Source: Pseudomonas gingeri
Lineage (GTDB): Bacteria > Pseudomonadota > Gammaproteobacteria > Pseudomonadales > Pseudomonadaceae
Reading direction: 5' to 3'
Assembly (NCBI RefSeq): GCF_013386115.1
Contig: NZ_JACAOR010000011.1
Coordinates: 124,001 to 188,000 of the forward strand
DNA: 64,000 nt
Shown: positions 48,915 to 57,781 of the stretch, piece after piece
How positions within the stretch are numbered: position 1 is the stretch's first letter
How the letters are laid out: every line of letters begins with the position of its first letter
The notes under the pieces: model-generated
Told to the model about the DNA's origin: nothing
Database searches by the model: none
What the model saw: only the letters and a program-made list of their open reading frames with translations
Translations under genes and position numbers: made by a program

Positions 48915-49934
48915 TTGCTAAGAACAACCCTGCGATTGCTCGCTGCTGCGGCGTTCCTGCTGGTTTCCGGCTGTGATGGGGGAGACTCGCTGGAGCGTTT
49001 TGGCGGCCCGACCATGGGGAGCACCTACTCCATCCAGTATGTGCGGCGCGCGGGCGGGCCGGCGGTCAGCGAGGTCAGGCGCGAGGTGGAAGCGATCCTG
49101 GCGCAGGTCGACCAACAGATGTCGACCTATCGCAGTGATTCGGACATCGAGCATTTCAACGATCTGCCGGCCAACCGCTGCCAGGTCATGCCGGCGCCGA
49201 TCCTTGAGTTGGTGCGTGTCGGCGAGCAGCTTTCGCTGGCCAGCGACGGCGCCTACGACCTGACGGTGGAGCCGCTGATGAACCTTTGGGGATTCGGCCC
49301 GCAAGGGCGCGCGGAGAAGGTGCCGGAGGCCGCGCAACTGGCCGAGGCCCGCCAGCGCGTCGGGCATGCTCACCTGCGTATCGATGGCGAGCAGTTGTGC
49401 AAGGATGCGGCCGTGCAGGTCGATTTCGACAGCATTGCCGCCGGCTACACCGTGGACCGGATTGCCCGGCGGCTGACGGCGATGGGCATCGACAGCTTTC
49501 TGGCCGAGGCCACGGGGGAGCTCAAGGCGGTCGGCAGGAAACCCGACGGCAGCCCCTGGCGTGTCGCGCTGGAGGAGCCGCGGGACGATCGCCAGGTCGC
49601 GCAGCGGGTCGTCGATATCGACGGCTACGGGGTGTCCACTTCCGGTGACTATCGCAACTATTTCGAGCAGGATGGCCGACGCTATTCCCATACCTTCGAT
49701 GCCCGCACCGGCGCGCCGATCACCCACGACCTGGCGGCGGTCACGGTGATTCATCCCTCGACCCTGATGGCCGATGGCTTGTCGACGCTGTTGCTGATCC
49801 TGGGGCCCGAGCGCGGCTGGGACTATGCGGAAAAACACGATGTCGCCGCATTTTTTGTGATTCGTGCCGATAAAGGTTTCGTCACACGAACGAATTCGGC
49901 GTTTGACCGATTATTGAAAAGCAAGGCGCATTAA
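48915..49934 (+). CDS. apbE: FAD:protein FMN transferase ApbE (lipoprotein)
   Basis: A 339-residue flavin transferase. I start at TTG 48915: GGAGG lies eight bases upstream and the product then begins with a lipoprotein signal LRLLAAAAFLLVSGCDGGD (Cys anchor near residue 19). ApbE features: GPTMGSTYSIQYV, DGAYDLTVEPLMNLWGFGP, VDFDSIAAGYTVDRIARRL, FLAEATGELKAVG, and the C-terminal SHTFDARTGAPI with Mg-binding Asp/Thr. It attaches FMN by phosphoester to Thr of NqrB/NqrC, RnfG/RnfD or similar proteins in the periplasm. In P. aeruginosa it follows nqrABCDEF, which is not present here. Confidence 0.92.
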   Translation: MLRTTLRLLAAAAFLLVSGCDGGDSLERFGGPTMGSTYSIQYVRRAGGPAVSEVRREVEAILAQVDQQMSTYRSDSDIEHFNDLPANRCQVMPAPILELVRVGEQLSLASDGAYDLTVEPLMNLWGFGPQGRAEKVPEAAQLAEARQRVGHAHLRIDGEQLCKDAAVQVDFDSIAAGYTVDRIARRLTAMGIDSFLAEATGELKAVGRKPDGSPWRVALEEPRDDRQVAQRVVDIDGYGVSTSGDYRNYFEQDGRRYSHTFDARTGAPITHDLAAVTVIHPSTLMADGLSTLLLILGPERGWDYAEKHDVAAFFVIRADKGFVTRTNSAFDRLLKSKAH

Positions 49935-50043
49935 CATGGGGCGCCTGACATGTAGTGCAGGCAAGACTAGCCTACGACGCGACCAAGGGTTAATGTGCGC
50001 GGCGTTGACGCTTCTATAGACTGCACACCGAGATTTGATCCTT

Positions 50044-50064
50044 CATGTCGCTGGCCGCGACATG
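50044..50064 (+). repeat. Perfect hairpin upstream of sth
   Basis: CATGTCGC, loop TGGCC, GCGACATG, ending 51 bases before the sth start. No T tract follows. Could be an operator or a leader hairpin. Confidence 0.6.
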
Positions 50065-50115
50065 ATTTAGCCGCAGGTGCCAGAGGGGTGCCTCGGCCTG
50101 TTCTGAGGAGTACGC

Positions 50116-51510
50116 ATGGCTGTCTACAACTACGACGTAGTGGTACTGGGTTCCGGCCCCGCTGGAGAAGGTGCGGCAATGAACGCCGCCAAAGCAGGGC
50201 GCAAGGTGGCGATGGTCGACAGCCGTCGGCAGGTCGGCGGTAACTGCACCCACCTGGGGACCATCCCGTCCAAGGCCCTGCGTCACTCTGTGCGGCAGAT
50301 CATGCAGTTCAACACCAACCCGATGTTCCGGGCCATCGGTGAGCCGCGCTGGTTCTCGTTCCCGGACGTGCTCAAGAGCGCGGAGAAGGTGATCTCCAAG
50401 CAGGTCGCCTCGCGCACCGGCTACTACGCCCGCAACCGCGTGGACCTGTTCTTCGGCACCGGCAGCTTCGCCGACGAGCAGACCATCGAAGTGGTCTGCT
50501 CCAACGGCGTGGTCGAGAAACTGGTGGCCAAGCACATCATCATCGCCACCGGTTCGCGTCCCTATCGCCCGGCCGATATCGATTTCCACCACCCGCGTAT
50601 CTACGATAGCGACACCATCCTCAGCCTGGGCCATACCCCGCGCAAGCTGATCATCTACGGTGCCGGGGTGATCGGTTGCGAGTACGCCTCGATCTTCAGT
50701 GGCCTGGGGGTTCTGGTGGAACTGGTGGACAACCGCGACCAGTTGCTCAGCTTCCTCGACTCGGAGATTTCCCAGGCGCTGAGCTACCACTTCAGCAACA
50801 ACAACATCACCGTGCGCCACAACGAAGAGTACGAGCGTGTCGAAGGCCTGGACAACGGGGTGATCCTGCACCTGAAGTCGGGCAAGAAGATCAAGGCCGA
50901 TGCCTTGCTCTGGTGTAACGGCCGTACCGGCAACACCGACAAGCTGGGCATGGAGAACATCGGCGTCAAGGTCAACGGCCGCGGCCAGATCGAGGTCGAC
51001 GAGAACTATCGCACCTGCGTGCCGAACATCTATGGCGCCGGTGACGTGATCGGCTGGCCGAGCCTGGCCAGTGCCGCGCACGACCAGGGGCGTTCGGCGG
51101 CGGGCAGCATTGTCGACAACGGCAGCTGGCGTTATGTCAACGACGTACCGACCGGGATCTACACCATTCCGGAGATCAGCTCGATCGGCAAGAACGAGCA
51201 TGAACTGACCAAGGCCAAGGTGCCTTACGAAGTCGGCAAGGCGTTCTTCAAGAGCATGGCCCGGGCACAGATCGCCGGCGAGCCGCAAGGCATGCTGAAG
51301 ATCCTGTTCCATCGTGAAACCCTGGAAGTCCTGGGCGTTCACTGCTTCGGTTACCAGGCATCGGAGATCGTGCACATCGGCCAGGCGATCATGAACCAGC
51401 CGGGCGAGCACAACACGCTGAAGTACTTCGTCAACACCACCTTCAACTACCCGACCATGGCCGAAGCCTATCGGGTAGCGGCCTACGATGGTCTCAACCG
51501 GCTTTTTTGA
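50116..51510 (+). CDS. sth: Soluble pyridine nucleotide transhydrogenase
   Basis: A 464-residue flavoprotein of the disulfide reductase family. FAD motif VVLGSGPAGEGAAMNAAKAG, active region GGNCTHLGTIPSKAL where the second redox Cys is replaced by Thr as in all Sth enzymes, NAD(P) motif IIYGAGVIGCEYASIF. It converts NADPH + NAD to NADP + NADH. ATG 50116 with GAGGAG upstream. Monocistronic; converges on the phosphodiesterase gene. Confidence 0.96.
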   Translation: MAVYNYDVVVLGSGPAGEGAAMNAAKAGRKVAMVDSRRQVGGNCTHLGTIPSKALRHSVRQIMQFNTNPMFRAIGEPRWFSFPDVLKSAEKVISKQVASRTGYYARNRVDLFFGTGSFADEQTIEVVCSNGVVEKLVAKHIIIATGSRPYRPADIDFHHPRIYDSDTILSLGHTPRKLIIYGAGVIGCEYASIFSGLGVLVELVDNRDQLLSFLDSEISQALSYHFSNNNITVRHNEEYERVEGLDNGVILHLKSGKKIKADALLWCNGRTGNTDKLGMENIGVKVNGRGQIEVDENYRTCVPNIYGAGDVIGWPSLASAAHDQGRSAAGSIVDNGSWRYVNDVPTGIYTIPEISSIGKNEHELTKAKVPYEVGKAFFKSMARAQIAGEPQGMLKILFHRETLEVLGVHCFGYQASEIVHIGQAIMNQPGEHNTLKYFVNTTFNYPTMAEAYRVAAYDGLNRLF

Positions 51511-51516
51511 GCGGCT

Positions 51517-51541
51517 CCGGCCGGTGGCCTGAGCCGGCCGG
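51517..51541 (+). terminator. GC-rich hairpin after sth, no T tract
   Basis: The self-complementary CCGGCCGG occurs at 51517-51524 and 51534-51541 and can form a stem with a nine-base loop; no T run follows, so it would not be a standard intrinsic terminator. Confidence 0.35.
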
Positions 51542-51552
51542 GGAGACCGATT

Positions 51553-52275
51553 TCAGCCTTTCCCAAGTGTGGTCGTGGCCAAACCGGGAAAGTCTGTAAT
51601 CAGGCTATCGACGCCGAAGTCGGCGAGCCTGCGCATCAGCGCCGGCTCGTTGACTGTCCACACCGACACATGCAGACCCTGACGCTGGGCCTTGATCAGG
51701 CGTTCCGGGGTGCAGAGTGTCCAGTTCAACGCCAGAATCTCGCAGCCATAACTCTGGGCGACCTTCAACGGGTCGAGCCAGGCGTACTCGGCTACCAGTC
51801 CGCGTGACAGGTCCGGGGTCAGCTCCAGGGCGGCCTTGAGCACTTCGCGGGAACTGGAGGTGACGGTGACCTTGTCCAGCAGGCCGAAGCGCTGGGCCAT
51901 CTCGCGGATCGCCAGGACGGTGGTCGCGGCGCGGGTGCGCGAGGCGCTCTTGACCTCCAGTTGCCAGTGTTCGAAATCGCACTGCTCGAACAGCTCTTCC
52001 AGGCGCGGGATCGGGCAGGGGGTGATCCAGCCCGGACCGCCCTTGCGCGCGTCATAGGTCACCAGGTCGGCGGCCGAATGCTCGACCACCTTGCCGCGCC
52101 GGTCGGTGGTGCGCTTGAGGGTCGGATCATGGATCACCATCAACTCGCCATCCATGGACAGGTGCAAATCCAGTTCGCAGCGGCGCACGCCGTGTTTGAG
52201 GCACTCCTGGAAGCTGGTCAGGGTGTTTTCCGGTGCTTCGCCTTTGGCACCACGATGGCCATAAATCAGAGTCAC
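51553..52275 (-). CDS. Glycerophosphodiester phosphodiesterase
   Basis: A 240-residue cytosolic GDPD. It starts TLIYGHRGAKGEAPENTLTSF (HRG and ENT motifs bind the metal), has CELDLHLSMDGELMVIHDPTLKRTTD with the catalytic metal ligands and His, and ends SLITDFPG. It hydrolyses glycerophosphodiesters to glycerol-3-phosphate and alcohol. No signal peptide, unlike GlpQ, so closer to UgpQ. GTG 52275 is chosen because AAGGAG is seven bases upstream. Confidence 0.93.
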   Translation of the reverse strand: MTLIYGHRGAKGEAPENTLTSFQECLKHGVRRCELDLHLSMDGELMVIHDPTLKRTTDRRGKVVEHSAADLVTYDARKGGPGWITPCPIPRLEELFEQCDFEHWQLEVKSASRTRAATTVLAIREMAQRFGLLDKVTVTSSSREVLKAALELTPDLSRGLVAEYAWLDPLKVAQSYGCEILALNWTLCTPERLIKAQRQGLHVSVWTVNEPALMRRLADFGVDSLITDFPGLATTTLGKG

Positions 52276-52338
52276 GACTGCTCCTTCAAGGAAAAAATGA
52301 TCCTGCAAATAATCGGGGTCGCACGATGAATCCAGGGC

Positions 52339-52926
52339 TCAACTCGCCTCGGGATCGTTTTGCTCGCGGGCCAGGCGTCGTTGCAGCGCCTGTTTCTGCA
52401 AGATATAGCGGGCCAGCAACTGGCGCTGGGCATCGGTCAATGATTCGAACTCGGTGCCGATTTCGAAGGTACCGAAGCTCTGCGGTTCGCAGTGGGTCAC
52501 CTTGGCCCGCAGCAGCAGGCCGAGAGCCTGCGGCATCAGCACCAGCTTGACCGCCAGGTGAGTGCCGGCCGGGTAGGCCATGTGATGACTGAACTCGATG
52601 CCGCCTTCGGAGATGATCACCGCCTGCGGTTCGCCGAACTCGCCGAGCACGGTCATCGCCATCACCTGGCTCAGCAGGTCGATGCGCTTGTTCTGGGATT
52701 TCAGGTAGGCCGACAGGGCCCGGTCGCGCTCGCTGACCTGACGCAGCAGATGCTGCGATTCGAATTCGCTCAGGTGCAGTTCGCTCAGCAGATTGAAGAG
52801 TGGCGACGCATCCTGCAACACTTCCTTGTCCGCGGCATCGGCGGCAGACAGGGGGCGGATTTCCAGTGCGATCGTGTCCTCGATACGGTAGTATTCGCGG
52901 CGATCTTCTTCATCTAATGTCGACAT
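52339..52926 (-). CDS. PilZ-domain protein with a degenerate ligand motif
   Basis: A 195-residue protein: an N-terminal arginine motif (DRREYYRIED, RxxxR), a helical middle with a coiled-coil look, and a C-terminal PilZ beta-barrel where the expected (D/N)xSxxG reads IISEGG, without the Asp/Asn. It ends with a helix QALQRRLAREQNDPEAS. Position next to lolC equals PA2989 in P. aeruginosa. c-di-GMP binding is possible but not assured. ATG 52926 is chosen by similarity of MSTLDEEDRREYYRIED to family starts. Confidence 0.82.
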   Translation of the reverse strand: MSTLDEEDRREYYRIEDTIALEIRPLSAADAADKEVLQDASPLFNLLSELHLSEFESQHLLRQVSERDRALSAYLKSQNKRIDLLSQVMAMTVLGEFGEPQAVIISEGGIEFSHHMAYPAGTHLAVKLVLMPQALGLLLRAKVTHCEPQSFGTFEIGTEFESLTDAQRQLLARYILQKQALQRRLAREQNDPEAS

Positions 52927-53037
52927 GGCGAACCCAAGGCAGAGGTGATGGTCTGAGTGTAAAGCTGCTGACCCCACCTCGCCACATGGACGTCTTCTTT
53001 TCCTCCGAACTTCTTTGCCTTCGAACTAGCCTCCGAC

Positions 53038-54288
53038 ATGTTCAGACCACTCTTCGTATTCATCGGCACGCGTTACACCCGTGCAAAGCGTCGCAATCAC
53101 TTTGTTTCCTTCATTTCCCTGACTTCGATGATCGGCCTCGCCCTCGGCGTGGTGGTGATGATCGTGGTGCTTTCGGTGATGAACGGTTTCGACCGTGAGA
53201 TGCGCAACCGTGTCCTGGGCATGGTGCCCCATGCGACCATCGAGTCGGACGAGCCGATCGGCGACTGGCAGAGCCTGGCGGGCAAGGTCCTGCAGAATCC
53301 GAAAGTCGCCGCCGTGGCCCCGTTCACCCAGATGCAGGGGTTGCTGACCAACAACGGCCAGGTGCAGAAGGTGCTGCTCAATGCCATCGACCCGGCGCAG
53401 GAGCGCAAGGTCTCGATCATCGACCAGTTCATGCAGCAGGGGCAGCTCGATGCGTTGTCGCCCGGCAGCTTCGGTATCGTCATCGGCGACAAGGCGGCGA
53501 CCAAGCTCGGGGTCGGTCTCGGCGACAAGCTGACCTTCGTCGCCCCGGAGGTCACGGTGACGCCGGCGGGGATGTTTCCGCGGATGAAGCGTTTTACCGT
53601 GGTCGGCATCTTCCATGTCGGGGCCGGTGAGCTGGACGGCTATCTCGGCCTGACCAATCTCGACGATCTTGCGCGCCTGCATCGCTGGAAGCCGGATCAG
53701 GTCCAGGGCCTGCGCCTGAAGTTCAACGATCTGTTCCAGGCACCACGTACCGCCTGGGAAATCGCCCAGCAGTTGGGTGACAGCCACTACTACGCCCGCG
53801 ACTGGACCCGTACCCACGGCAACCTGTACCAGGCGATCAAGATGGAAAAGGCCATGATCGGCCTGCTGTTGCTGCTGATCGTCGCGGTGGCGGCGTTCAA
53901 CATCATCTCGACCCTGGTGATGGTGGTGAACGACAAGAAAGGCGATATCGCGATCCTGCGCACCCTGGGCGCCACGCCCGGGCAGATCATGGCGATCTTC
54001 ATGGTCCAGGGCACCGTGATCGGCGTGGTGGGCACGCTGATCGGCGCGGCCGTGGGGATTTTCGCCGCGCTCAATGTCAGTGCCGCGATCTCCGCCCTCG
54101 AAGGCCTGATCGGCCACAAGTTCCTCAATGCCGACGTGTATTTCATCGACTACCTGCCGTCCCAGCTGATGGCCGAGGACGTCTTGATGGTCTGCGGCGC
54201 GGCGTTGCTCCTGAGTTTCCTCGCCACCCTGTATCCAGCCTGGCGTGCGGCGCGCACCCAGCCTGCGGAGGCGCTACGTTATGAGTGA
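53038..54288 (+). CDS. lolC: Lipoprotein-releasing ABC transporter membrane subunit LolC
   Basis: A 416-residue permease with four membrane segments: one near residue 28-50 (LTSMIGLALGVVVMIVVLSV), a large periplasmic domain, then three (LLLLLIVAVAAFNIISTLV, IFMVQGTVIGVVGTLIGAAVG, VLMVCGAALLLSFLATLYPA). It works with LolD and LolE to pull lipoproteins out of the inner membrane and hand them to LolA. The lolD start overlaps its end. It is very similar to lolE downstream, including its first 35 residues. Confidence 0.93.
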   Translation: MFRPLFVFIGTRYTRAKRRNHFVSFISLTSMIGLALGVVVMIVVLSVMNGFDREMRNRVLGMVPHATIESDEPIGDWQSLAGKVLQNPKVAAVAPFTQMQGLLTNNGQVQKVLLNAIDPAQERKVSIIDQFMQQGQLDALSPGSFGIVIGDKAATKLGVGLGDKLTFVAPEVTVTPAGMFPRMKRFTVVGIFHVGAGELDGYLGLTNLDDLARLHRWKPDQVQGLRLKFNDLFQAPRTAWEIAQQLGDSHYYARDWTRTHGNLYQAIKMEKAMIGLLLLLIVAVAAFNIISTLVMVVNDKKGDIAILRTLGATPGQIMAIFMVQGTVIGVVGTLIGAAVGIFAALNVSAAISALEGLIGHKFLNADVYFIDYLPSQLMAEDVLMVCGAALLLSFLATLYPAWRAARTQPAEALRYE

Positions 54289-54979
54289 ATTGGGCATGAG
54301 TGATAAAGCAGTGCTGAGTTGCCGCAACCTGGGCAAATCCTACGAGGAGGGCCCGGAGTCGGTGGTGGTGCTGTCCGGCCTGCAGCTTGAGTTGCACGCG
54401 GGCGAGCGGGTGGCGATCGTCGGCAGTTCCGGCTCCGGCAAGAGTACCTTGCTCAACCTGCTGGGCGGACTGGATACGCCGTCCCAGGGCAGTGTCTGGC
54501 TGGCCGGCGAAGAACTCTCGGCGCTGGGTGAGAAGGCCCGTGGGCTGCTGCGCAACCGCTCCCTGGGTTTCGTCTACCAGTTCCACCACCTGCTGCCGGA
54601 GTTCACCGCGCTGGAGAACGTCTGCATGCCGTTGCTGATCGGTCGCACGGCGATTCCCGAAGCACGCCAGCGCGCTACCGCGTTGTTGGAGCGGGTGGGC
54701 CTGGGCCACCGCCTGGAGCACAAGCCGGCCGAGCTGTCCGGCGGTGAGCGCCAGCGCGTGGCGATTGCCCGGGCACTGGTGAACAAACCCGGCCTGGTGA
54801 TGCTCGACGAGCCGACCGGCAACCTCGACCACCACACTGCCCAGGGTATCCAGGACCTGATGCTGGAACTCAGCACCTCGATGCGCACGGCGTTCCTGGT
54901 GGTGACCCATGACATGAACCTGGCCCGCCAGATGGACCGAGTGCTGCATCTGGAAGACGGCAAGCTGGTTGCAATCTGA
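54281..54979 (+). CDS. lolD: Lipoprotein-releasing ABC transporter ATPase LolD
   Basis: A 232-residue ABC ATPase: Walker A VGSSGSGKSTLLNLLGG, Q-loop region VYQFHHLLPEF with the LolD-specific motif, signature LSGGERQRVAIARAL, Walker B LVMLDEPTGNLD. It powers release of lipoproteins. ATG 54281 overlaps lolC by eight bases with GGAGG nine bases upstream; ATG 54296 (MSDKAV) is a fallback. Confidence 0.95.
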   Translation: MSELGMSDKAVLSCRNLGKSYEEGPESVVVLSGLQLELHAGERVAIVGSSGSGKSTLLNLLGGLDTPSQGSVWLAGEELSALGEKARGLLRNRSLGFVYQFHHLLPEFTALENVCMPLLIGRTAIPEARQRATALLERVGLGHRLEHKPAELSGGERQRVAIARALVNKPGLVMLDEPTGNLDHHTAQGIQDLMLELSTSMRTAFLVVTHDMNLARQMDRVLHLEDGKLVAI

Positions 54980-55049
54980 TTCGCCAGGACCCGGCCGCTT
55001 GCCGTAGTGCGAGTGCCGGGTCCCTTACTTTCTCTACGGTGGCCTGCGA

Positions 55050-56294
55050 ATGTTCCGACCGTTATCGATTTTCATCGGCACGCGCTATACCCGCGCCAAG
55101 CGCCGCAACCGTTTTGTCTCGTTTATCTCGATGACCTCGATGATCGGCCTCGCCCTGGGCGTGCTGGCGATGATCGTGGTGCTGTCGGTGATGAACGGTT
55201 TCCAGAAGGAAATGCAGTCGCGCATTCTCGGCATGGTGCCCCATGCGACCATCGTCGGCGTGAAGCCCATCGATGACTGGCAGCCGGTGGCCGCCGCGGC
55301 GATGAAGAACCCCGAGGTGACCGCGGCGGTGCCGTTCACCGAAATGGACGGGATGCTCTCGTACAAGGGGTCGATGCAGCCGATCCAGATCAGCGGTGTC
55401 GATCCGGCCCAGGAAGGCAAGGTCTCGATCGTTGCCCAGCACATTGTCCAGGGCAAGCTGGATGACCTGAAGCCGGGCGAGTTCGGCGTGGTGATCGGCG
55501 AGATCACCGCGCGGCGCTTTCGCCTGAATGTCGGCGACAAGCTGACCCTGATCGTTCCGGAGCTGAGTTCCGCGCCCGGTGGCATCACCCCGCGCATGCA
55601 GCGTCTGAACGTGGTCGGAGTATTCAAGGTCGGTGCCGAGCTGGACGGTTCGATGGCCCTGATCCATATGGCCGACGCGGCGGATATCCAGCACTGGCAA
55701 CCGAACCAGGTGCAGAGCGTGCGCCTGGCGGTCAAGGACCTGTATGCCGCGCCGCAGGTCTCGACCCGCATTGCCGGTGGGCTGGGGGCCGGGTTCACGG
55801 CGGATGACTGGACCCACACCCAGGGCAGCCTGTTCAGCGCGATGAAGATGGAAAAGACCATGATCGGCCTGCTGCTGCTGATGATCGTTGCCGTGGCGGC
55901 GTTCAATATCATCGCGACGCTGATCATGGTGGTGAACGACAAGGGCGCGGATATCGCGATCCTGCGCACCATCGGCGCCACGCCCCGGCAGATCATGGCG
56001 ATCTTCATGGTCCAGGGCACGGTGATCGGTATTGTCGGAACCTTGATCGGTGGTGTGCTCGGGGTGATCGCGGCGCTGAACGTCAGTGAACTGGTGGGTT
56101 GGATCGAGCGGATCAGCGGGCAGCACATCTTCAGTTCCGATGTGTATTTCGTCAGTAACCTGCCGTCGCAGTTGCAGGCCGGGGATGTGGTGCTGATCTG
56201 TTCGGCCGGGTTTATCCTCAGCTTCCTGGCGACCCTGTACCCGGCGTATCGGGCGGCGAAGATCGAACCGGCGCATGCCTTGAGATATTCGTAA
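55050..56294 (+). CDS. lolE: Lipoprotein-releasing ABC transporter membrane subunit LolE
   Basis: A 414-residue partner of LolC with the same four-segment layout (TSMIGLALGVLAMIVVLSVMN, LLMIVAVAAFNIIATLIMVV, VIGIVGTLIGGVLGVIAALN, LICSAGFILSFLATLYPAY). LolC and LolE are assigned by order (lolC-lolD-lolE); in Pseudomonas the two are close paralogues. It follows lolD by 70 bases, probably the same transcript. Confidence 0.92.
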   Translation: MFRPLSIFIGTRYTRAKRRNRFVSFISMTSMIGLALGVLAMIVVLSVMNGFQKEMQSRILGMVPHATIVGVKPIDDWQPVAAAAMKNPEVTAAVPFTEMDGMLSYKGSMQPIQISGVDPAQEGKVSIVAQHIVQGKLDDLKPGEFGVVIGEITARRFRLNVGDKLTLIVPELSSAPGGITPRMQRLNVVGVFKVGAELDGSMALIHMADAADIQHWQPNQVQSVRLAVKDLYAAPQVSTRIAGGLGAGFTADDWTHTQGSLFSAMKMEKTMIGLLLLMIVAVAAFNIIATLIMVVNDKGADIAILRTIGATPRQIMAIFMVQGTVIGIVGTLIGGVLGVIAALNVSELVGWIERISGQHIFSSDVYFVSNLPSQLQAGDVVLICSAGFILSFLATLYPAYRAAKIEPAHALRYS

Positions 56295-56323
56295 GTTTTT
56301 GGGGCGCGATCTTCCTGTCATCC

Positions 56324-56417
56324 CCTGTAGGAGCCGGCTTGCTGGCGATAGCGGTTTCAAAGTCCACATCTCTATCGCCGGATAAATCGTAATCGCCAGC
56401 AAGCCGGCTCCTACAGG
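56324..56417. repeat. REP doublet (REPIN-like) between lolE and copS
   Basis: Near-perfect inverted arms: CCTGTAGGAGCCGGCTTGCT at 56324-56343 extending to GGCGAT, and the complement ending at 56417 (AGCAAGCCGGCTCCTACAGG), with a 42-base centre. The right arm reaches into copS and supplies its stop codon. Confidence 0.9.
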
Positions 56418-57781
56418 TTTGACTGCTGGCGCGGCAACTCGATGATAAACCGTGTCCAGCCGGCTTCTGATTCGCAACGAATCTGCCCGCCATGGGCCTG
56501 GATGATCGATCGGGTAATCGCCAGCCCGAGCCCCGCATGTTCGCTGCTGCCTTCATGGCGGGCCGGGTCCGCCCGGTAGAAACGGTCGAACAACCGGGGC
56601 AACAATGGTGCCGCAATGCCCTCGCCGCTGTTCTCCACATTGATCCGCAACCCGGACCGGGTCGTCTCCAGGCGGATACGGATCTCGCCACCCGCAGGCG
56701 TGAAGCGCAGGGCGTTGTCCAGCAGATTGGACACGGCACGGCGCAGCATGCTCCGGTCGCCCGACAGGCTGGCTGCCCCTTCCCTTGTCAGGCGTACCTG
56801 GTTGTCTTCCGCCAGCGGTGCAAAGAACTCCAGCAGCACATCGACCTCATCCGCCAGTTCCAGCGGCTCGTGCCTGGGGCTGAGCAGGCCATGGTCGGCT
56901 TTCGCCAGGTACAACATGTCGTTGACCAGTTGCGCCATCCATTGCAGTTCCTCGAGGTTGCTGTGCAAGGCCTCGCGGTAGTCCTCCAGTGGACGCGGGC
57001 GGGTCAGGGTGACCTGGGTGTGGGTCAACAGGTTCGACAGCGGGGTGCGCAACTCGTGGGCGATATCGGCGGAAAAGGCCGAGAGACGCTGGAAGGAGTC
57101 CTCCAGGCGTCCGAGCATGGCATTGAAAGCCTGCGCCAGCTCGGCCAGTTCCGGCGGCATCTGCCCGGTGTCCAGGCGTCGGGTCAGGGAACTGGCGGAG
57201 ATACTGCCCGCCACATCGCTCATGCGCCGCAGTGGGCGCAAGCCACTGCGGGCAGCCCAGGCGCCGAGCAGGGCGGTAGCCAGGGCCGAGAGACCGACCG
57301 TCAGCCAGATCAACTGCTGCATGCGTTGCAGAAAGTGCTGGTGATGGGTGATGTCGAGTATCAGGGTCAGCCGCGGCGAGCTGGCCTGGCCGGGCGTCAG
57401 GGGCGCGTTGAAGACCCGGTAGGCGGTTCCGTCGATCTGCAGGCTGGTCAGCCCCGGTTGCGCGGGCAAGGCGTCGGGCAGGGCGCGGGCGGCGTCGAAC
57501 CAGGATTGGCCATTGGCACCATGGATTCTCAGGGCGAGGTCCGGCCGCAGGTTGATTTCGGCTCGCAGGCGTTCGACCTTGAGCTGGAAGTCGCCGAAGT
57601 CATCCACCTGGCCGAGGGTGTTGCGCAGGGCGACCAGTCGACCGTCCAGCAGTTGCTGGTCAAGTTCGATGAAGTGCGACTCGCTGGCACGGCTGAACAG
57701 CACGCCGGCCACCAGTGAAACCATGGCGGTGCAGGCCGCGAACAACAGTGCCAGGCGGCCGGCGAGGGACAGGCGGCGCAT
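56411..57781 (-). CDS. copS: Copper-responsive sensor histidine kinase CopS
   Basis: A 456-residue CusS/CopS-type kinase: first membrane segment near residues 8-30, periplasmic sensor domain to about 155, second segment (LIWLTVGLSALATALLGAW), HAMP, phospho-His242 in FSADIAHELRTPLSN, and HATPase motifs (LLDNALRFTPAGG, GEGIAAPLLPRLFDRF, GLGLAITRSIIQAHGG). Its last codons and TAG stop come from a REP arm. Coupled to copR by an ATGA overlap. Confidence 0.92.
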   Translation of the reverse strand: MRRLSLAGRLALLFAACTAMVSLVAGVLFSRASESHFIELDQQLLDGRLVALRNTLGQVDDFGDFQLKVERLRAEINLRPDLALRIHGANGQSWFDAARALPDALPAQPGLTSLQIDGTAYRVFNAPLTPGQASSPRLTLILDITHHQHFLQRMQQLIWLTVGLSALATALLGAWAARSGLRPLRRMSDVAGSISASSLTRRLDTGQMPPELAELAQAFNAMLGRLEDSFQRLSAFSADIAHELRTPLSNLLTHTQVTLTRPRPLEDYREALHSNLEELQWMAQLVNDMLYLAKADHGLLSPRHEPLELADEVDVLLEFFAPLAEDNQVRLTREGAASLSGDRSMLRRAVSNLLDNALRFTPAGGEIRIRLETTRSGLRINVENSGEGIAAPLLPRLFDRFYRADPARHEGSSEHAGLGLAITRSIIQAHGGQIRCESEAGWTRFIIELPRQQSNL

